Shown: positions 53,331-63,486, counted from the first letter of the stretch. The stretch is 64,000 bases of DNA from JACOTK01 sp963743945 (GCA_963743945.1 CAVURO010000010.1:62001-126000), one strand, 5' to 3'. The notes: generated by a model from the sequence alone, not told the origin. Translations and numbers: made by a program.

Positions 53331-55115
53331 GAGTCACGCTCGAGGGTCGAGAGGTCGCCCTCGGGAAGCCCCAGTTCCCGGGCCTTGAGCAGGCGACGCA
53401 TGATCTTGCCGCTCTTGGTCTTGGGCAGGTGCTGATCGAAATCGAGCTCGCGCGGCGCGACGGCCGGCCCCAGGCGGGTGCGGGCAAAGCCGATCAGCTC
53501 CAGACGCAGGTCGTCGGTGGGTTCGAAACCCTCGCGCAGCGAGACGAAGGCCTTCACGATCGACCCGGCAACGGGATCGGGCTTGCCGATGACGCCCGCC
53601 TCGATCACCGCGGGATGCTCCATCAAGGTGCTCTCGACCTCGAAGGGGCCGATGAGGTGTCCGGCGGACTTGATCACGTCATCGGCACGACCGACGAACC
53701 AGAACCAACCGTCCTCGTCGAAGCGTGCGACGTCACCGCTCAGGTACCAGCCTCCTGCGAAGCACGCCTCGTAACGCGCCTCGTCGTGGAGATAGCCACG
53801 GAACATGGAGGGCCAACCCGGGCGAATTGCCAGCTCCCCCTCCACATTCGGCTTCTCGATGACCTCCACCGTGCCGTCGCCGGCAACCTTCGCTCGACCG
53901 TCGTCGCCCTGGGCGAGCACGGCCACCTCGACGCCCGGCAGGGGACGCCCCATCGAACCGGGGCGAATGTCCATCGTCGCGTAGTTGGCGATCATGATGC
54001 CGCCCGTCTCGGTCTGCCACCAGTTGTCGTGGATGGGCCGACCCCAGGCTTCCTGACCCCACAACGACGGCCTCGGGGTTCAGGGGCTCACCGACGCTGG
54101 CGACAAAGCGCAACGCGGACAGGTCCGCGTTGCGCGCCGCCTCGGTGCCTGCTCGCATGAGCATCCGCACCGCGGTTGGGGCGGTGTACCACACGGTCAC
54201 CTGCTGCTCGGCCAGGATGCGATACCAATGCTCGGCGTCGAACTCACCTTCGTCCACGATGCACGTGACGCCATGGGTGAGCGGCGAGATGATGCCGTAG
54301 GAGGTGCCGGTCACCCAGCCCGGGTCCGCCGTGCACCAGAACACATCCTCGGGATGCAGGTCGAGCGCATACGCCCCGGTCACGTGGTGGGAGAGAACTG
54401 CCTGGTGCACATGGATGGCCCCCTTCGGGGTCCCGGTCGTGCCGCTCGTGAAATGGAGCAGGGCCATGTCCTCGGGGTCGGTCGGAGCGATGGCGAAGGA
54501 GGGATCCCCTGCACCGAGCGCTTCGTGGAAATCCACCGTGTCGGATCGGCCCCCGTCGCCTCCCTGACCGATGACCAGCACCCGTTCCAGGCCTGGCAAT
54601 GAGTCCCGGAGCTTCGCCACCTTCTTCACGTAGAGCGCCTCGGTCGTCACCAGCACACGTGCATCGCCCAGCGACAGGCGCTGACGAATGGGTTCCGGTC
54701 CGAACGCGGAGAACAACGGTGAGGCGACACATCCGGCCTTGAGGGTTCCCAGCACGGCGATGTAGAGCTCGGGAATGCGACCGGCAAGGACGAAGACCCG
54801 CTCCCCCCGGGCGACGCCCATCGTTCGCAACGCGTCGGCGAAGCGATTGGTCTGCTCCTGCAGGTCGCGGTAGGTCAGATCGATGCTGTCGCCTGTGCGA
54901 TCGAGGCACCGGAGCGCCACACGATCTCCACGCCCGTGGGCGACGTGGCGATCGACGGCCTCGTAGGCGATGTTGATCCCACGGCCACCGGGCAACCCGT
55001 CGAGCAGCTCGCCGGCCTTCTCCCAGGAAAATGTCCGGTAGGTCTCCTCGTAATCGACCAGGTTGGGAACCGCACCCCCGGCCACGGGCAACTTCTCGAT
55101 GGTCCTCCAATCCAT
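53327..55115 (-). pseudogene. acsA: AcsA-like acetate/acyl-CoA ligase, frameshifted
   Basis: Two frames together give one complete AMP-forming ligase. The first (from ATG 55115, MDWRTIEKLPV) has the nucleotide loop LLHFTSGTTGTPKGAIHVHQAV and runs to VASVGEPLNPEAVV. The second (ending at 53327) continues WGQEAWGRPIHDNWWQTETGGIMIANY, then GWYLSGDVARFDEDGWFWFVGRADDVIKSAGHLIGPFEVE and the catalytic lysine in LPKTKSGKIMRR. One extra base in GTTGTGGGG near 54057-54068 accounts for the break. No other damage is seen, so an assembly indel is quite possible. The start follows GTGGAG by five bases. It heads an operon with E1 alpha, E1 beta, E2 and ACP, and resembles Bacillus AcsA more than the long Acs. 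Confidence 0.88.
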
Positions 55116-55193
55116 GCACGCGCTCCACTTTCCCCCGAGTGCCCTCGAATCCGTCGCCGCCCGATCTGATGCCGAGCCCACCTCGTCGTTTCA

Positions 55194-55230
55194 GGGTCGA
55201 ACAACCCTTGCAGGCAGGGACCACACAAGC
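55194..55230 (-). promoter_or_regulatory. weak DosR-like pair upstream of acsA-like gene
   Basis: On the minus strand GCTTGTGTGGTCCC (55230-55217) and GGGTTGTTCGACCC (55207-55194) are 23 bases apart. They match 8 and 9 of 14 positions of the DosR core. They end 78 bases before the ligase start. This is suggestive only because the spacing repeats that of stronger pairs in the window. Confidence 0.25.
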
Positions 55231-55260
55231 ACCTGCGGTGCCTCGTGGAGCCTGCCGGGC

Positions 55261-55707
55261 TCATCCCACGCGCTCCTCCCGCTCGCGGATCACGACCACG
55301 GGACACGTTGCATGGTGCACGCATTGGCTGCTCACCGAACCCAGAACCAGGCCGAGGAAGCCGCCATGGCCGCGCGACCCGACCACCAGCAGGTCGGCCC
55401 CCTTCGAAGCGTCGAGGAGTGCCGACACCGGGTGGTCGCAGAACACCCGTTGCTCGACGACCACCCCGGCGGTGCCATCGCCGACCACCTTGCGCACCGC
55501 GTCGGCCAAGAGGTCCTTCGCGATGGCCTCGCCCTCGCCCGCCTGGAACACGGGTGCCATGGACTCGAGCGGCGAAACCTGGGAGTAGGGCAACCAGGAT
55601 TGGACCGCAACGACCGTCGCCTTGCGGAACGTTGCCTCCTCGATGGCCCAGGCCAGAGCGGCCAGCGACCCGGCGGAACCATCCACCCCCACGACTATCC
55701 GGCCCAT
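55261..55707 (-). CDS. universal stress protein
   Basis: A single UspA domain of 148 residues. RIVVGVDGSAGSLAALAWAIEEA is the first strand and helix, and LLVVGSRGHGGFLGLVLGSVSSQCVHHATCPVVVI the complete ATP loop (G-x2-G-x9-GS). ATG 55707 follows GGGAGG; the upstream extension is non-coding. It is the third Usp gene in the window, divergent from a D-lactate dehydrogenase gene across a region with paired DosR-like boxes. Confidence 0.93.
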   Translation of the reverse strand: MGRIVVGVDGSAGSLAALAWAIEEATFRKATVVAVQSWLPYSQVSPLESMAPVFQAGEGEAIAKDLLADAVRKVVGDGTAGVVVEQRVFCDHPVSALLDASKGADLLVVGSRGHGGFLGLVLGSVSSQCVHHATCPVVVIREREERVG

Positions 55708-55786
55708 CCCTGCCTCCCATCGCATTCCTGTGGTGCGCCCATCCGGGCCCGACCCCAGCATCGGCCGAGTCGAGGTGAGGGCTCCA

Positions 55787-55821
55787 GGGTCCAAAGCCCT
55801 CACCTTGAGGACCAAGGGCCC
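55787..55821. promoter_or_regulatory. DosR-like box pair between usp and D-lactate dehydrogenase
   Basis: GGGTCCAAAGCCCT (55787-55800) and AGGACCAAGGGCCC (55808-55821) start 21 bases apart. Each matches 10 of 14 core positions and both resemble the box upstream of the multicopper oxidase (GGGACCAAAGG). They are 80 bases from the Usp start and 64 bases from the dehydrogenase start, suited to divergent control. Confidence 0.45.
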
Positions 55822-55884
55822 CTGCCGGCGGTGACGAGGTCGGCGACGATGGAACGGCCCTCTACTCCACACAGGTGAGCACGC

Positions 55885-56871
55885 ATGAAAGTCGCCGTCT
55901 TCAGCGCCATGCCCTACGACCGGGATTTCCTCGACGAAGCCAACCGAAGCAGCGGGCACGGTTTCGAGCTGTCATGGTTCGAAACCAGTCTGAACGCGAC
56001 GACCGCACCTCTTGCCGCCGGCCACGACGCGGTGTGCGTCTTCGTCAACGACGCTCTGGACGCGTCCACCTTGGAGCAACTTGCCGACGCCGGCATCCGT
56101 TCCATTGCGCTGCGATGCGCCGGCTTCAACAATGTCGACCTCGATGCCGCCGATCGGCTGGGCATCGCCGTGACACGGGTGCAGCAGTATTCGCCCCATG
56201 CCGTCGCCGAACACACCATCGCGCTCATCCTGTGCCTGAACCGCAACATTCATCGGGCCTACAACCGGGTGCGCGAAGGCAACTTCTCCCTGCAGCACCT
56301 CTTGGGTTTCGACCTCCAGGGCAAGACCGCAGGGGTGATCGGAACGGGAGCGATCGGCGCCGTGGTCACGAAGCTGTTACTTGCATTTGAATGCCGGGTT
56401 CTCGTCTCGGACCCCATTCCGGACCCCGACTGCCTGGCCGCAGGAGCAGAGCCCACAGGGCTCGACGACCTCTTGGCCTCCGTTGACCTTGTGAGCCTGC
56501 ACTGCCCGCTGACCCCCGAGACCCACCACCTCATCGATCGGCGGGCCCTCTCCTTGATGCGACCGGGCGTCATGCTCATCAACACCGGGAGGGGGGCGCT
56601 CATCGACACCCTGGCTGTGATCGAGGGGCTCAAGAGCGGCGACGTCGGCTCCCTTGGAATCGATGTCTACGAGGAAGAGGGCGATCTCTTCTTTCGGGAC
56701 CACTCGCAAGAGGTCCTGCAGGATGACACGTTTGCCCGGCTGCTCACCTTTCCGAACGTGCTCATCACGGGCCATCAGGGATTCTTCACCCGCGAAGCCA
56801 TGCAGCGCATCGCGGCGACCACCATCGAGAATCTTGCGGCCGGCCCAGCGGCTCGAAGGACCTCCACATGA
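55885..56871 (+). CDS. ldhA: D-2-hydroxyacid dehydrogenase, probable D-lactate dehydrogenase
   Basis: NAD-dependent oxidoreductase of 328 residues, the length of E. coli LdhA. The N-terminus MKVAVFSAMPYDRDFLDEAN matches LdhA-type enzymes. The Rossmann motif is VIGTGAIGAVV, substrate Arg lies in LRCAGFNNVDL or NTGRGALID, and the catalytic His in GHQGFFT. SPHAVAEHTIALILCLNRNIHRAYNRVREGNF is diagnostic of the fermentative D-LDH group. It would regenerate NAD+ from pyruvate under oxygen limitation, consistent with the DosR-like boxes upstream. Confidence 0.9.
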   Translation: MKVAVFSAMPYDRDFLDEANRSSGHGFELSWFETSLNATTAPLAAGHDAVCVFVNDALDASTLEQLADAGIRSIALRCAGFNNVDLDAADRLGIAVTRVQQYSPHAVAEHTIALILCLNRNIHRAYNRVREGNFSLQHLLGFDLQGKTAGVIGTGAIGAVVTKLLLAFECRVLVSDPIPDPDCLAAGAEPTGLDDLLASVDLVSLHCPLTPETHHLIDRRALSLMRPGVMLINTGRGALIDTLAVIEGLKSGDVGSLGIDVYEEEGDLFFRDHSQEVLQDDTFARLLTFPNVLITGHQGFFTREAMQRIAATTIENLAAGPAARRTST

Positions 56872-57074
56872 GGTCGATGTGCCTCCGGCTCGCGTGCCAC
56901 ACCCCGGGAGACGATCACCGGGACTCTGGGTGCTCGATGATCGAGGCGACGAAGAGCACTGATGCAGTCCGAACGGAACGGATAGGGTTCGTTTTGGCCC
57001 GTTCAGGATGCCCCGCTGTTCATCGTGTACCCGGGTGGAACGTTTCGCCTCGCTGACCGAACAAAGGAACGCAC

Positions 57075-57809
57075 ATGCCAAAGCACCGCCGCTCACGCTC
57101 GTCCGGCCCCGGCCTCAGGATCGCGTTGGTCATGGTTCTGGTGATTGCAGCCCTCGGTATCGGCTACGTCATAGGCGACAACGCCGACGACGATGGCCAG
57201 GATGTCTCGTCGGGCTCGACCTCGTCCACAAGCCCGACGACCTCGACGTCGACATCGCTTCCGAGTGCCGACATCGCCACGGCCGTGTGGCCGTTCGTCG
57301 ACAGCGACACTCGGTACACCGATCCGGTTGAGGCAGCACGTGGTTTTGCGACCGAGTTCGTCGGCTTCAAGGAGCCCACGGTGGGTCCGTTCCAACAAGG
57401 CGACAGCCGCTCGGGTGAGGTTGAGGTTCGCACGAAGATCTCGACCCCCACGACCGTGTTCGTCCGGTTGATGAGCGACGACACCTGGTGGGTCCTGGGC
57501 TCGGCCACCGCCGACATCGTGGTCGACGAACCGACCACCGACGAGATCGTGACCTCGCCGCTGTCGCTGAGCGGCCGGGCCCGGGCCTACGAGGGGACCG
57601 TCAACGTCGAGGTGCGTGAGGACGGCTCGAACGAGCCGATCGGTGAAGGGTTTGTCACGGGAAGTGGCGGAGCAGACCTGGGCACCTTCGAGGGAGAGGT
57701 CACCTTCTCGGAACCCACCCAAACCCATGGATCACTCGTCTTCGTCACCTACAGTGCCGAAGACGGACGGATCAACGAGGCAGGAGTCATGCGCATCCGT
57801 TTCCGATAG
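57075..57809 (+). CDS. membrane-anchored Gmad2-domain protein
   Basis: A 244-residue protein with a basic N-terminus, one transmembrane segment (LRIALVMVLVIAALGIGYVIG), a Ser/Thr linker and an extracytoplasmic part. Residues about 65-150 are unassigned. The C-terminal TTDEIVTSPLSLSGRARAYEGTVNVEVREDGSNEPIGEGFVTGSGG...TFSEPTQTHGSLVFVTYSAEDG matches the Gmad2 immunoglobulin-like domain known from spore germination and cell-surface proteins of Gram-positives. Function is unknown; surface adhesion or envelope binding is likely. It precedes an MMPL transporter by 37 bases and may be co-transcribed. Confidence 0.82.
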   Translation: MPKHRRSRSSGPGLRIALVMVLVIAALGIGYVIGDNADDDGQDVSSGSTSSTSPTTSTSTSLPSADIATAVWPFVDSDTRYTDPVEAARGFATEFVGFKEPTVGPFQQGDSRSGEVEVRTKISTPTTVFVRLMSDDTWWVLGSATADIVVDEPTTDEIVTSPLSLSGRARAYEGTVNVEVREDGSNEPIGEGFVTGSGGADLGTFEGEVTFSEPTQTHGSLVFVTYSAEDGRINEAGVMRIRFR

Positions 57810-57846
57810 GCTCCAGGGGATTCGTTTCCCCTCAGGAGGTCCGTCG

Positions 57847-60180
57847 ATGTTTGCTCGGCTGGGAAGGTGGTGTCACGACCACCGTCGCATGGTGGTCGTG
57901 ACGTGGGTCGTCGGTCTCGTCATCCTGGGAGGCGTCTCCCAGGGAATCGGCACCGACTTCCGCGACGAGTTCACCCTGCCCGACAGCGAGAGTCGTGACG
58001 GGTTCGACGTCCTCGAGCAGGACTTCGCCGGTCAGGGCGCAGGCCAACCCGGAACCATCGTATTTCGGACGGATCAGGGCGTGGATGACCCCAAGGTGAA
58101 GGCCGCGATGCAGGCCTGGTTCACCAAGGTCGACGCCATTCCCGACATCAAGGTCACCAGCCCCTACTCGCCAGAGGGTGTGATCCAGATCGCCCGAACC
58201 GGTGAGAACGCAGGAAAGATCGCGTACGCCAAGGTGGAGGTGCCGTACGAGACGAGCTTCGACGACGCGCAGGACATACGCAAGGAGATCCTTGCCGCGC
58301 AACCTGAGATCCCCGGTGTCCAGGCCGAGCTCGGAGGACAGATCCTCGCCGAGTTCGAGCAGCCCTCGTCCGAGTTGCTCGGCCTTGCCTTCGCCATCTT
58401 CATCCTCATCGTCGCCTTCGGATCGGTGATGGCGATGGGTCTGCCGATCGGCGTCGCTCTGGCAGGCATCGGCGTAGGCACCGTCATCATCGGGTTGTTG
58501 ACCCAGGTCATGGCCATGCCGAGCTTCGCGACGGCGATCGCCACCATGATCGGGCTGGGTGTGGGCATCGACTACGCGTTGTTCATCGTGACCCGCTTCC
58601 GAGAAGGCCTGCACCATGGCCACACCGTGGCCGAGGCGACCTCCATCGCCATCGACACGTCCGGTCGGGCCGTGACCTTCGCCGGGGCAACGGTGGTGAT
58701 CAGCCTGCTCGGCATGATCGTGATGGGGGTGGGTTTCGTGACCGGCCTCGCCATCGCGGCTGCGACCATCGTCACCGTCACCGTCGCCGCATCGCTCACC
58801 TTGTTGCCGGCTCTGCTCGGGTTCGTCGGGCCGCGGGTGGAGATGACGAGATGGCGAGGGCTCATCGCCGCCGGCCTGATCTCGGTCGCCCTGATCGGCA
58901 TGGCACTCAAGGTCGACGCCTTGCTGGTGTGCGTACCCCTTGCAGCAGTGGTCCTGGCCCTCGGGTTCGCCGTCGCTCCACTCAAGAAGGTCGTCCCGCA
59001 TCGGGCCACGAAACCGGTGCGCGAGACACCGGCCTATCGGTGGAGCCGTTTGGTGCAGCGCCACTCCTGGGCTTCGGTGTTCATCGGGGTCGTGATCTTG
59101 GTCGTGATGGCCATACCCGTGTTCAGCCTGCGACTCGGCTTCTCCGATGAGGGCAACTTCAGCGAGGAGTCCTCCACGCGCAAGGCCTATGAGCTGCTTG
59201 CCGAGGGTTTCGGTCCTGGCTTCAACGGACCCTTCCTCGCCGTGACGAAGCTGTCCAACGGAGCCGGGCCCGAGCAGCTCGCCGAGATCGGTGCCGCTCT
59301 GTCCAAGGCAGAAGGCGTTGGGTTCGTGTCGCCGGGGGTGCCGAACAGCCCGACTGATCCGACTGCTGCGCTCTGGCAGATCATTCCGAAGACCGCGCCT
59401 CAGGACGAGGCGACCACGGAGCTGGTCGGTCGGCTCCGTGACGTGGTGTTGCCCCCCGTGGAGGCATCAACGGGACTCGACGTGTTCGTTTCCGGCGCCG
59501 TGCCCGTCGGTGTCGACTTCTCGTCCTACCTCGGCTCACGCCTTCCGTGGTTCTTCACGGCCGTGCTGGCCTTGTCGTTCCTCCTGTTGATGGCGGTCTT
59601 CCGCTCGTTGCTGGTGCCGCTCAAGGCCGTGATCATGAACCTGCTGTCGATCGGCGCGGCCTACGGCCTGGTGGTCGCGCTCTTCCAATGGGGATGGCTG
59701 GGCGACCTCACGGGCATCGAGCCTGCCCCCATCGAGCCGTTCGTTCCCATGATGCTCTTCGCGATCGTGTTCGGTCTTTCCATGGACTACGAGGTCTTCC
59801 TGCTATCCCGCGTGCGGGAGGAATGGGTGCGGACCGGCGACAGCCGGGAGTCGGTGGCCGACGGGTTGGCCGCAACCGCCAAGGTCATCACGGCGGCGGC
59901 TGCGATCATGGTCTTCGTCTTCGGCAGCTTCCTGCTGGAGAACGACCGCATCCCCAAGCTCATGGGCCTTGGCCTCGCGAGCGCGGTGCTGTTGGATGCC
60001 TCCATCGTGCGCATGCTGTTGGTGCCCGCCACCATGGAGTTGCTCGGCGACCGCAACTGGTGGCTTCCGCGCTGGATCGATCGACTCCTGCCCACCATCA
60101 ATGTCGAGGGCGACGCCGAGGATGTCAACGAGGAGCTCGAGTTGGATCTGCTGGGTGAGGACCCCGACCTCGTCCACTGA
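57847..60180 (+). CDS. MMPL/RND-family transporter
   Basis: A 777-residue transporter with two repeats of six transmembrane helices and two large external loops. MFARLGRWCHDHRRMVVVTWVVGLVILGG is the first helix. The conserved central segments are GVGIDYALFIVTRFREGLHHGHTVAEATSIAIDTSGRAVTFAGATVVI in the first half and FGLSMDYEVFLLSRVREEWVRTGDSRESVADGLAATAKVITAAAAIMV in the second, with the proton-relay Asp-Tyr pairs. Actinobacterial relatives export lipids to the envelope. AGGAGG lies eight bases before ATG 57847; the longer upstream frame overlaps the Gmad2 gene and is non-coding. Confidence 0.93.
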   Translation: MFARLGRWCHDHRRMVVVTWVVGLVILGGVSQGIGTDFRDEFTLPDSESRDGFDVLEQDFAGQGAGQPGTIVFRTDQGVDDPKVKAAMQAWFTKVDAIPDIKVTSPYSPEGVIQIARTGENAGKIAYAKVEVPYETSFDDAQDIRKEILAAQPEIPGVQAELGGQILAEFEQPSSELLGLAFAIFILIVAFGSVMAMGLPIGVALAGIGVGTVIIGLLTQVMAMPSFATAIATMIGLGVGIDYALFIVTRFREGLHHGHTVAEATSIAIDTSGRAVTFAGATVVISLLGMIVMGVGFVTGLAIAAATIVTVTVAASLTLLPALLGFVGPRVEMTRWRGLIAAGLISVALIGMALKVDALLVCVPLAAVVLALGFAVAPLKKVVPHRATKPVRETPAYRWSRLVQRHSWASVFIGVVILVVMAIPVFSLRLGFSDEGNFSEESSTRKAYELLAEGFGPGFNGPFLAVTKLSNGAGPEQLAEIGAALSKAEGVGFVSPGVPNSPTDPTAALWQIIPKTAPQDEATTELVGRLRDVVLPPVEASTGLDVFVSGAVPVGVDFSSYLGSRLPWFFTAVLALSFLLLMAVFRSLLVPLKAVIMNLLSIGAAYGLVVALFQWGWLGDLTGIEPAPIEPFVPMMLFAIVFGLSMDYEVFLLSRVREEWVRTGDSRESVADGLAATAKVITAAAAIMVFVFGSFLLENDRIPKLMGLGLASAVLLDASIVRMLLVPATMELLGDRNWWLPRWIDRLLPTINVEGDAEDVNEELELDLLGEDPDLVH

Positions 60181-60223
60181 CGCTCGGTTCAGCTCCGGGT
60201 CGGGCCCTGTGCCCGGTCCGGCC

Positions 60224-63200
60224 CTATCGAAAGTCGCGTGATCGCAGTGCTGGGCCTCCGGGGAGCGGGCGGAGGCGCACGGCTCGGAGGTTGGTGACCC
60301 CCTGCCTGCGCTCCAGGACACCACGGACGATCAATGCACCACTGGTACGGGCAACCTGTCGGTGGCGACGCCACACCCCCGGGGTGCAGATGACGTTGAG
60401 CAACCCGGTCTCGTCCTCGAGGTTGATGAAGATCACGCCTTTGGCCGTCGCCGGTCGTTGGCGATGGGTCACGATGCCGGCCACCTCGATCACGCTGAGG
60501 TGCTCGCGGCCACGCAGGTTCTCGATGGCCACCACACCACGTTCATCAAGCATGGCTCGAACCAACCCGATGGGGTGATGTCCGGGCGAGAGTCCCATCG
60601 ACCAGAGGTCGGCGGCCAACTCGTCCGCTCCGCTCATGCCGGGAAGCGTCGGCGCCTCGACGCCGGCGATGAGGCCGGGAAGGGTGTCGGGCCTCGCATC
60701 ACGCAACGCACCTGCTGCCCAGAGGGCCGATCGACGATCGAGATCGGAGCAGTCGGCGAAGGCGCCCGCCATGGCCAGCGCCTCGACGGCATCGACCGGG
60801 GCTCCGGTGCGACGGGCGAAGTCCTCCATGTCGACAAAGGGTCCATGAGCGCGTTCTCGTCCGATGCGGTCGAGCAGCGCCGATCCAAGGTTGCGCACGT
60901 AGCGCAGCCCGATGCGCACGGCGAATGGCGTCGGCTCTGCATGCCAACCGTGACCGGCGTGACCCTGCGCGCCATCGGATCGCTCGACAAGCGTGCAGTC
61001 GCGGGCCGAGTGATTGACGTCGGGCGCGAACGTCTCCACTCCATGGCGGGCGGCGTCACCCACGATCGTGTTCGGTGAGTAGAAGCCCATGGGCTGGGCG
61101 TTCAGCAGGGCACAGGTGAACTCGGCCGGATAGTGGTACTTCATCCACGCGCTCGAGTACACCAGGTAGGCAAAGGAGACCGAGTGGCTCTCGGGAAAGC
61201 CGAAGTCGGCGAAGGCCTCGAGCTTGTGGGCGATGGCCTCGGCGACCTCGCCGGTGATGTCCCGCTCGGCCATCCCAGCCATGAGCCGGGTGCGCAAACG
61301 GGCCATCCGCTCATGTGAGCGTTTCGAGCCCATGGCCGAGCGCAGTTGATCCGCCTCGGCCGCGGTGAAGCCGGCGACGTCGATCGCCATCTGCATGAGC
61401 TGTTCCTGGAACAGCGGCACACCCAGCGTCCTCGCCAGCGAGGACTCGAGCAGGGGGTGCAGATAGGTCACGGGCTCCTCGCCGTTGCGTCGACGCAGGT
61501 AGGGATGCACCGAATCACCCTGGATGGGGCCGGGGCGGATCAGCGCGACCTCGACGACGAGGTCGTAGAAGCAGCGGGGCCGCAGTCGAGGCAACGTCGC
61601 CATCTGCGCTCGACTCTCGACCTGGAACACGCCGATGGTGTCGGCGGCACAGAGCAGGTCATAGACCTGCTCTTCCTGTGGGATCGTCGCGAGGTCGATC
61701 ACCGTCCCCCGGTGTTGGCCGATCAGATCGACACCGAGATGGAGCATCGTCAACATGCCCAACCCGAGAAGATCGAACTTCACCAGGCCGGCAGCCGCGC
61801 AGTCGTCCTTGTCCCACTGGAGCACCGATCGGTTCTCCCTGCGTGCCCACTCCACCGGGCAGAGCTCCACGAGCGGACGGTCGGCGATCACCATGCCGGC
61901 GGCATGGATGCCGAGATGACGGGGATGGCCCTCGACGGCACGCGCCAGGGCCCAGACGTTGGCCGGCACATCGGCGGGCGCCTCCTCCTTGCCATCGATG
62001 TCGCCGAAACGACGAACGTCGACCTGCTTGGCCAGGTCGTCCGCCTCCTCCGGGCTGAACCCGCAGACCTTGGCCATCTCGCGCAGCGCCGAGCGAGGAC
62101 GATAGGTGATCACGTTGGCAACCTGGGCGGCGCGCTCACGCCCGTAGCGGTTGTAGACGTACTGGATGACCTCTTCCCGGCGAAGGTGCTCGATGTCGAG
62201 ATCGATGTCGGGTGGACCGTCACGGGCGGGTGACATGAACCGTTCGAAGAGCAGCCCCAGACTGACGGCATCGGCATTGGTGATGCCGATGGCATAACAG
62301 ACCGCGCTGTTCGCCGCGCTCCCCGACCCTGACAGAAGATGTTCTCCCGGTTGCAGAACGCCACGATGTCGTGCACCAACAGGAAGTAGCCGGCAAAGCC
62401 CAGCTGATCGATGATGCCGAGCTCGTGATCGATCTGATCGAGTGCGTCGTCATGACGAGGGTGTCCCGTCGGGTAGCGCACCTCGGCGCCCCTGCGGGCG
62501 AGGAGTCGCAACCAGGTCATCTCCGTGTGGCCGGGCGGCACCGGATGGTCGGGAAGGTTCAGGCTCGCCAGACGCAACTCGAAGGCGGAGGCCGTCGCAA
62601 GCTCGACGCCGGCCTCGAGCGCCCCGGGATAACGCGCCAGGCGACGAGCCTGCTCACCGGCCGATCGGAGATGAGCAAGGGGACTTGCCGGAAGCCATCC
62701 ATCGAGCGCGTCGAGACTCCGACGGGCACGAACACCGGCGAGGGCCATGGCCAGTGGACGCTGTGCCGGGGTGGCGTAATGCACGTTGTTCGTGGCGACA
62801 ACCCGCACACGTGCCTCCATCGCAAGGGTGGCGAGGGCATCGTTGCGTGGACGATCGAGCGGGTCGCCGTGATCCCAGAGCTCCACGAGCACCCGGTCAC
62901 GGCCGAAGGCCTCCACCAGTTGCGCAAGTGCCCGGCGAGCCGCCCCCGGCCCCTCTCCCCCCAGCGCACGCGCGACCGCCCCCTTGCGACAGCCGGTCAG
63001 GACGTACCAACCGTTGTTGTGGGTGCTCGGTTGGGGGTGTCGATGCACCGCTGCCCTCGCCGCCTCGGCAAGAGCAGGAAGGGAGAAGCGTGCGAGACCC
63101 TTCCTGCCTGCGAGTTGGGCGTCGCTGATGGCCCGGGCGAGTCGGGCATAGCCAACCGGACCCTCCGCGAGCACGACGAGATGCGTGCCGGCCGGGTCGG

Positions 63201-63456
63201 CCTGCCCAGTGCGCTCGCGGGGTGCATCGAGGGTGAGCTCGGCGCCGAAGACGGTCGGCAGCCCATGAGGACGCGCAGCCTCCGCAAGTTGCACCGCCCC
63301 GTAGAGCCCGTCGTGATCGGTGAGGGCCAGACCGGCGAGACCCAGGCGCACGGCCTCGTCAACGAGCTCGTCGGGATGACTCGCGCCGTCGAGGAACGAG
63401 AAGCTGGAGTGGCAGTGCAACTCCGCGTAGGCCATGCCCTCGGCCATCAGGAGCAC
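60224..63456 (-). pseudogene. dnaE2: error-prone DNA polymerase DnaE2, frameshifted
   Basis: Two frames reconstruct a full C-family polymerase of about 1077 residues, the normal DnaE2 length. The PHP domain (YAELHCHSSFSFLDGASHPDELV, ALTDHDGLYG) and thumb lie in the first frame (63456 to about 62323). The second frame (to 60224) has SPARDGPPDIDLDIEHLRREEVIQYVYNRYGRE with the catalytic aspartates, and the OB domain near the end (LSVIEVAGIVTHRQRPATAKGVIFINLEDETG). The break is one missing base at the CGGGGAGC run (62319-62324), inside the conserved CQGRGSAANSAVCYAIG motif. Either a real loss or a homopolymer read error. It acts with ImuB in damage-induced mutagenesis. Confidence 0.92.
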
Positions 63457-63486
63457 GAGCCTTCAGCCACCCGCAGACCACCCTTC

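Noticed and set aside
57616..57846. Upstream extension of the MMPL transporter to 57616
   Set aside because: It overlaps the Gmad2 gene in another frame, and a strong AGGAGG precedes the ATG at 57847 where the first transmembrane helix begins.
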